DNA of 64,000 bases from Streptomyces albogriseolus (GTDB lineage Bacteria > Actinomycetota > Actinomycetes > Streptomycetales > Streptomycetaceae). Below the pieces are notes generated by a model. It was not told the DNA's origin. It worked only from the letters and a program-made list of their open reading frames with translations, and made no database searches. Below, piece after piece: positions 60,539 through 64,000 of the stretch. The stretch covers positions 62,001 to 126,000 of the forward strand of contig BMVA01000017.1 in assembly GCA_014650475.1 (NCBI GenBank), given 5' to 3'. Position 1 is the first letter of the stretch; each line of letters begins with the position of its first letter. The position numbers and the translations under genes were made by a program.

Positions 60539-60847
60539 TCACCCGCCCGGCAGCTCCAGATCGCTCTTGTTGAGCTCCTCGATGTTCACGTCCTTGAACG
60601 TGAGCACCCGCACCTGCTTCACGAAGCGGGCGGGCCGGTACATGTCCCAGACCCAGGCGTCCGCCATGGAGACCTCGAAGAACACCTCGCCCTGTACCGA
60701 GTGCACCTGCATCTCGTAGTCGTTGGTGAGATAGAAGCGCCGTTCGGTCTCGATCACGTATTTGAACAGACCGACGACATCGCGGTACTCCCGGTAGAGC
60801 TTCAGCTCCATCTCGGTCTCGTACTTCTCGAGGTCCTCGGCGCTCAT
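60539..60847 (-). CDS. DUF2469 family protein
   Basis: The 102-residue protein (MSAEDLEKYETEMELKLYREY) is the highly conserved actinobacterial DUF2469 family, which often follows signal peptidase and ribonuclease HII genes. It is acidic and soluble with many aromatic residues (AWVWDMYRPARF). No function is established. The start follows GAAGGGGAAC. It lies between the NUDIX and YraN genes in the sipZ operon. Confidence 0.87.
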   Translation of the reverse strand: MSAEDLEKYETEMELKLYREYRDVVGLFKYVIETERRFYLTNDYEMQVHSVQGEVFFEVSMADAWVWDMYRPARFVKQVRVLTFKDVNIEELNKSDLELPGG

Positions 60848-60900
60848 GGCATGTTCCCCTTCAGCCGTGCGATCCCACCATTGTGCGCCAGTCCCGGGGG

Positions 60901-61428
60901 TCACCGGACGATTTCGGTGTCCAGGGTCACGGGCGCGGCCGGGGGGCCTTCGTCGAGCAGTGTCCGCAGCAGCCCGGCGAGTTTGGTCGGATACACCGTC
61001 TCACGGGCGTGGAGCAGTTCCGGGCAGGTCCACCAGCGAGCTCCGGCGACACTGCGCCTTTCCAGCTCGGTCAGGGCCGTCGCCGCGGTGGCCGTCTGCG
61101 TCGTACGGGCCAGGTAGTACCACTCGTCCTGGTCCCACTGGCGGCCCGCGAACGGGAAGGAGCAGCGCCGCCGCCACAGCACCGGGCCGAGTTCGACGTC
61201 GGTGACGCCGGTCTCCTCGGCGAGTTCCCTGAGGGCGGCCTGTTCACGGGTCTCGTCGCCCTCCACGCCGCCGCCCGGCGTGAACCACCAGTCGGTGCCG
61301 GGGTCGTCCGGTTCATGGCCGTGGAGCAGCAGGATGCGGTCCTGAGGGTCGAGCAGCACCACCCGGGCGACCTTGCGCAGCCCGCCCGTGTACGTGTCCG
61401 GTGCCGCCGGCGCCGGCTCAGCGGCCAC
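60901..61428 (-). CDS. NUDIX hydrolase (MutT-like) in the sipZ operon
   Basis: The 175-residue protein has a complete NUDIX box, GGGVEGDETREQAALRELAEETGV (split here as GGGVEGDETR and RELAEETGV), preceded by VARVVLLDPQDRILLLHGH. It hydrolyses an unidentified nucleoside diphosphate derivative. GTG 61428 lies inside the end of sipZ (11-bp overlap) and follows GGGGAG. S. lividans has a MutT-like gene in the same place after sipZ. Confidence 0.83.
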   Translation of the reverse strand: MAAEPAPAAPDTYTGGLRKVARVVLLDPQDRILLLHGHEPDDPGTDWWFTPGGGVEGDETREQAALRELAEETGVTDVELGPVLWRRRCSFPFAGRQWDQDEWYYLARTTQTATAATALTELERRSVAGARWWTCPELLHARETVYPTKLAGLLRTLLDEGPPAAPVTLDTEIVR

Positions 61429-62191
61429 CGGCGCTCCCCGCGGCGCTCCGGGCCCGGGAGGCGGCCGCCCGCTTGGCCAGCGGCCCGTACGCGGCTCCCG
61501 CCAGCACCAGCACCGCGCCGCCGACCACCGCCGCGAGCACGCTCGGCAGCGGTCCCGGCGTGGAGAGCGGGCCGAGGGTCTTGAAGCCGGCGGGCTCGGC
61601 GAGCATGCCGTCCATCGGCCAGACGACCGCGTCCACGCGGGCCTGGACGGCGTCACGCGCGACCGTGCCGCTGGCCGCGTCGGTCAGACGGGCCGTGGAG
61701 TCGACCGACCCGGAGCGCTCGTCTCCGAGCAGGAACAGGCGGCCCTTCGGCACGGTCACCTCGAGGAAGACGGCGGACCGCGCCATCGGGTCGTCGGGGA
61801 GATACGGTTCGTCGATCTCCTTGCCGTTGACCGTGAGCTTGCCGTCCTCGCAGCAGGAGACGGTGTCGCCGCCGACGGCGACCACCCGCTTCACCATGGG
61901 CGCGTTCGACCAGGTGGCGTCCCGGAAGACGACGACGTCGCCGCGGCGGACCTCGCCGCCGTCGACGCGCTCCGCCAGTACCCGCTCGCCGGCGTCGATC
62001 GTCGGGGCCATCGAGGTGGTCGGCACGGTGTAGGGCCGGTAGGCCACCGCTCCCCAGGCGAACCCGCCGAGGAACAGCACCAGCCCGAGCGCGACGGCCA
62101 CGTTGGACAGCACCTGACCGGTCCGGCCCGTCCGTGCCGTGCCGGAACCGCCGCTGCCCGGGACCGTACGCGTCGTGCTCTGACCACTCAT
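61418..62191 (-). CDS. sipZ: Type I signal peptidase (SipZ-like)
   Basis: The 257-residue membrane peptidase has the catalytic pair Ser60 (PTTSMAPT) and Lys101 (MVKRVVAVGGD), and GDERSGSVDS as box E. One N-terminal helix (about 30-52) and a C-terminal helix (about 220-240) are predicted. It removes signal peptides at the outer face of the membrane. Size and position, and the unrelated genes after it, match sipZ of S. lividans, which heads its own operon. ATG 62191 was chosen. Confidence 0.88.
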   Translation of the reverse strand: MSGQSTTRTVPGSGGSGTARTGRTGQVLSNVAVALGLVLFLGGFAWGAVAYRPYTVPTTSMAPTIDAGERVLAERVDGGEVRRGDVVVFRDATWSNAPMVKRVVAVGGDTVSCCEDGKLTVNGKEIDEPYLPDDPMARSAVFLEVTVPKGRLFLLGDERSGSVDSTARLTDAASGTVARDAVQARVDAVVWPMDGMLAEPAGFKTLGPLSTPGPLPSVLAAVVGGAVLVLAGAAYGPLAKRAAASRARSAAGSAGGR

Positions 62192-62248
62192 GGGCGGCAC
62201 CCTACCCGGCGGTACCCGGGCGGGTAAGCCCTCCCCGCGCCCCCGCCG

Positions 62249-63217
62249 TCAGGCGCGACGGCGCCGCCACAGCGCGAACGGCACCGCGCCGGCCAGCGCG
62301 ACCGCGGGCGGTGCGACCGTCAGGGCCGCCGCGTTCTGCGCCGGGGTGTTCAGGCCGGGCTGGTCGAAGGTGTCCGGGACGGGCAGGTTGGTCCAGCGGT
62401 TGATCGGCCAGGCGATGACCACGGCACGGCCGACGACCTTGTCGACGGGGACGAAGCCCTGGTTCTTGTCGGCCGTGTTGTAGCGGGAGTCCCGCGAGTT
62501 CTGCCGGTGGTCGCCCATGACCCAGATGTGGCCCTCGGGGACCTTCACCTTGAACTGGCCGCCCTGGTCGTCCTGGCTGCACGGGGTGTTGCCCGGGTAG
62601 ACGTACGGCTCGTTGAGCGCCTTGCCGTTGACCTTCAGCGGGCCGGTGCCCTTGCACTCGACCGTGTCGCCGCCGACGCCGATGACCCGCTTGATCAGGT
62701 CCTTCTCCTCCGCGGACGGCATCAGGCCGATGAAGCTGAGGGCCTTCTGCAGCGCGTTCGGGTCGGGGGTCGGCTCGCCCGCCAGCCAGTTGTCGGGGTC
62801 GTGGAAGACGACGACCTCGCCGCGCTCGGGCTCGGAGCCGAACCACGGGGTCAGCTTGTCGACCAGGACCCGGTCACCCCGCTGGAGGGTGTTCTGCATC
62901 GAGTCGGAGGGGATCGAGAACGCCTGCACGAGGAACGTCTTGATCAGCAGCGCCAGGACGAGCGCGATACCGATGAGGATCGGCAGCTCCTTCCAGAAGG
63001 AGCGCTGCTGCTTCTTCGGCCGGTCCTGCTCCGGACCGTCCGGCCCCTGGCCGCCGGTCCGCGTCCCGTCCTCGTTCACTCCGCCGTCCTCGACCGCACG
63101 CTCGTCACTCCCGGAGAACGCGGCGTGGCCCGCGTCCGGGTCGCCCGGACCCGCGGAACGTCCGCGGTGCTCCTCGCCTCCCTGACCGGACCGTGCGCCT
63201 ACCGCCACATCCCCCAC
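62249..63217 (-). CDS. sipY: Type I signal peptidase (SipY-like)
   Basis: The 322-residue protein has a polar N-terminal tail (about 1-74), one helix (about 77-95), catalytic Ser106 (SIPSDSMQ) and Lys176 (DLIKRVIGVGGD), box E GDHRQNSRDSR, and a C-terminal hydrophobic stretch followed by WRRRRA. GTG 63217 is preceded by GAGGAG at 5 bases. Its first 113 bp therefore overlap the end of the sipX-like gene in another frame. A start at GTG 63079 would avoid overlap but has a weaker site. Confidence 0.87.
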   Translation of the reverse strand: MGDVAVGARSGQGGEEHRGRSAGPGDPDAGHAAFSGSDERAVEDGGVNEDGTRTGGQGPDGPEQDRPKKQQRSFWKELPILIGIALVLALLIKTFLVQAFSIPSDSMQNTLQRGDRVLVDKLTPWFGSEPERGEVVVFHDPDNWLAGEPTPDPNALQKALSFIGLMPSAEEKDLIKRVIGVGGDTVECKGTGPLKVNGKALNEPYVYPGNTPCSQDDQGGQFKVKVPEGHIWVMGDHRQNSRDSRYNTADKNQGFVPVDKVVGRAVVIAWPINRWTNLPVPDTFDQPGLNTPAQNAAALTVAPPAVALAGAVPFALWRRRRA

Positions 63218-64000
63218 GCCGACTCCTCACTCTCTGCCGCCGCCCGCGCCATGCCCGGCGCAGGCCCACCACTCCCATAACGAGCGGGAGTTCCGCAGGG
63301 GTCGGGAGCTGGACAATCTCTTCGCGTTGGCCGGGATCGTCCGTGGCAACCCTATGCGACGACGGCGCTCCGGCGATCGACCCCGGCGCCGAGTCGGACA
63401 CGGAGGCGTACGTCGTGGGCTCGTCGAGGGTGTTCCAGTGGCCGAGCGGCCAGGCGATGACCATGGCGCGGCCCACCACCTCGTCCTCGGAGACGGTGCC
63501 GCCGTAGTCGGTGTCCTGGTGCGAGCGGGAGTCCGCGGAGTTCGCGCGGTGGTCGCCCATCACCCACAGGCGGCCCTCGGGCACGGTGACGTCGAAGGGC
63601 GTCAGCGAGGGGGCGTTGCCGGGGTAGAGGTAGTCCTCGTTCAGCGGGACGCCGTTGACGGTGACGCGGCCCTGGGCGTCGCAGCACCGGACGCGGTCGC
63701 CGCCGACCCCCACGACCCGCTTGATCAGGTCCTTCTCGTTCTCCGACGGCAGCAGGCCGATGAAGGTGAGACCCTCCTTGATCTGCTTGATGCCGACCGG
63801 GTCCTCCTTCTTCACCGTGGTCCGCTCGTCCTGGAGCCAGCCGCCGGGGTCCTTGAACACGACGACGTCCCCGCGCTCCGGCCTGGAGCCGAACCAAGGG
63901 GTGAGCTTGTCGACCAGGACGCGGTCGCCGATCTGGATCGTCTGCTCCATGGAGCCGGACGGGATGACGAACGCCTGCACGAGGAACGTCTTCAGCACCA
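63105..64000 (-). CDS. sipX: Type I signal peptidase (SipX-like), 5' end outside window
   Basis: The visible 298 residues show the end of the N-terminal helix, catalytic Ser in VIPSGSMEQT, Lys in DLIKRVVGVGGD and box E GDHRANSADSR. A C-terminal Arg-rich tail (WRGRRQRVRSRRGGC) of about 60 residues is encoded where the gene overlaps sipY. The start lies beyond base 64000. It is one of three clustered signal peptidases here; a fourth (sipW) would be expected outside. Confidence 0.87.
   Translation of the reverse strand, partial: VLKTFLVQAFVIPSGSMEQTIQIGDRVLVDKLTPWFGSRPERGDVVVFKDPGGWLQDERTTVKKEDPVGIKQIKEGLTFIGLLPSENEKDLIKRVVGVGGDRVRCCDAQGRVTVNGVPLNEDYLYPGNAPSLTPFDVTVPEGRLWVMGDHRANSADSRSHQDTDYGGTVSEDEVVGRAMVIAWPLGHWNTLDEPTTYASVSDSAPGSIAGAPSSHRVATDDPGQREEIVQLPTPAELPLVMGVVGLRRAWRGRRQRVRSRRGGCGGRRTVRSGRRGAPRTFRGSGRPGRGPRRVLRE

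Overview
The window is chromosomal DNA of a Streptomyces or very close relative. The evidence is very high GC with GC-rich third codon positions, frequent GTG and TTG starts, mycothiol-type and sortase-type proteins, a whiG sigma factor, a DasR-type operator and a gene order typical of the Streptomyces core (rpsB-tsf-pyrH-frr-cdsA; whiG-dprA-comM-yraN; a cluster of signal peptidases). No rRNA, tRNA or CRISPR array was seen.

Left part (1-26.8 kb): the end of a GH3 glycosidase, an aldehyde dehydrogenase with a PucR regulator, a VirD4-like ATPase, then a polyamine/GABA module. The module has gabT, a PotABCD-type importer, a PuuB-like FAD oxidase, two aminobutyraldehyde-type dehydrogenases, an Lrp/AsnC regulator and an omega-aminotransferase. 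Together they would import polyamines and convert them through aminoaldehydes and GABA to succinate. A DasR-controlled chitinase, a PAP2 phosphatase, a NADAR protein, an aminodeoxyfutalosine/adenosine deaminase, a GDPD and small membrane proteins are interspersed.

Middle (27-36.6 kb): an atypical ABC transporter, a VOC protein, an LAETG-type sortase substrate, a mycothiol-dependent isomerase-like protein, and a thiamine importer (thiQ, thiP, thiB order on the map) under a clear TPP riboswitch. It ends with rlmN.

36.6-47.5 kb: a complete actinomycete integrative and conjugative element of the pSAM2 type (RepSA-like Rep, Xis, tyrosine Int, TraB-like FtsK translocase, Spd proteins). It is inserted at the 5' end of rlmN, not in a tRNA. 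A perfect 42-bp direct repeat marks attL and attR, and paired 10-bp direct repeats sit about 70-77 bp inside both ends as likely integrase arm sites. The element carries a low-GC RelA/SpoT-domain gene at its left edge, HD and NUDIX hydrolases, a DUF5919-type HTH regulator, and a diguanylate-cyclase-like gene bracketed by two hairpins with an identical loop. It also seems to provide a new promoter for the interrupted rlmN.

Right part (47.5-64 kb): a Tyr/Gly-repeat LPETG surface protein, the cdsA-frr-pyrH-tsf-rpsB translation/lipid block (reverse strand), an M23 peptidase, a TetR regulator, whiG, then dprA, comM, yraN, DUF2469, NUDIX, sipZ, sipY and sipX (truncated by the window edge).
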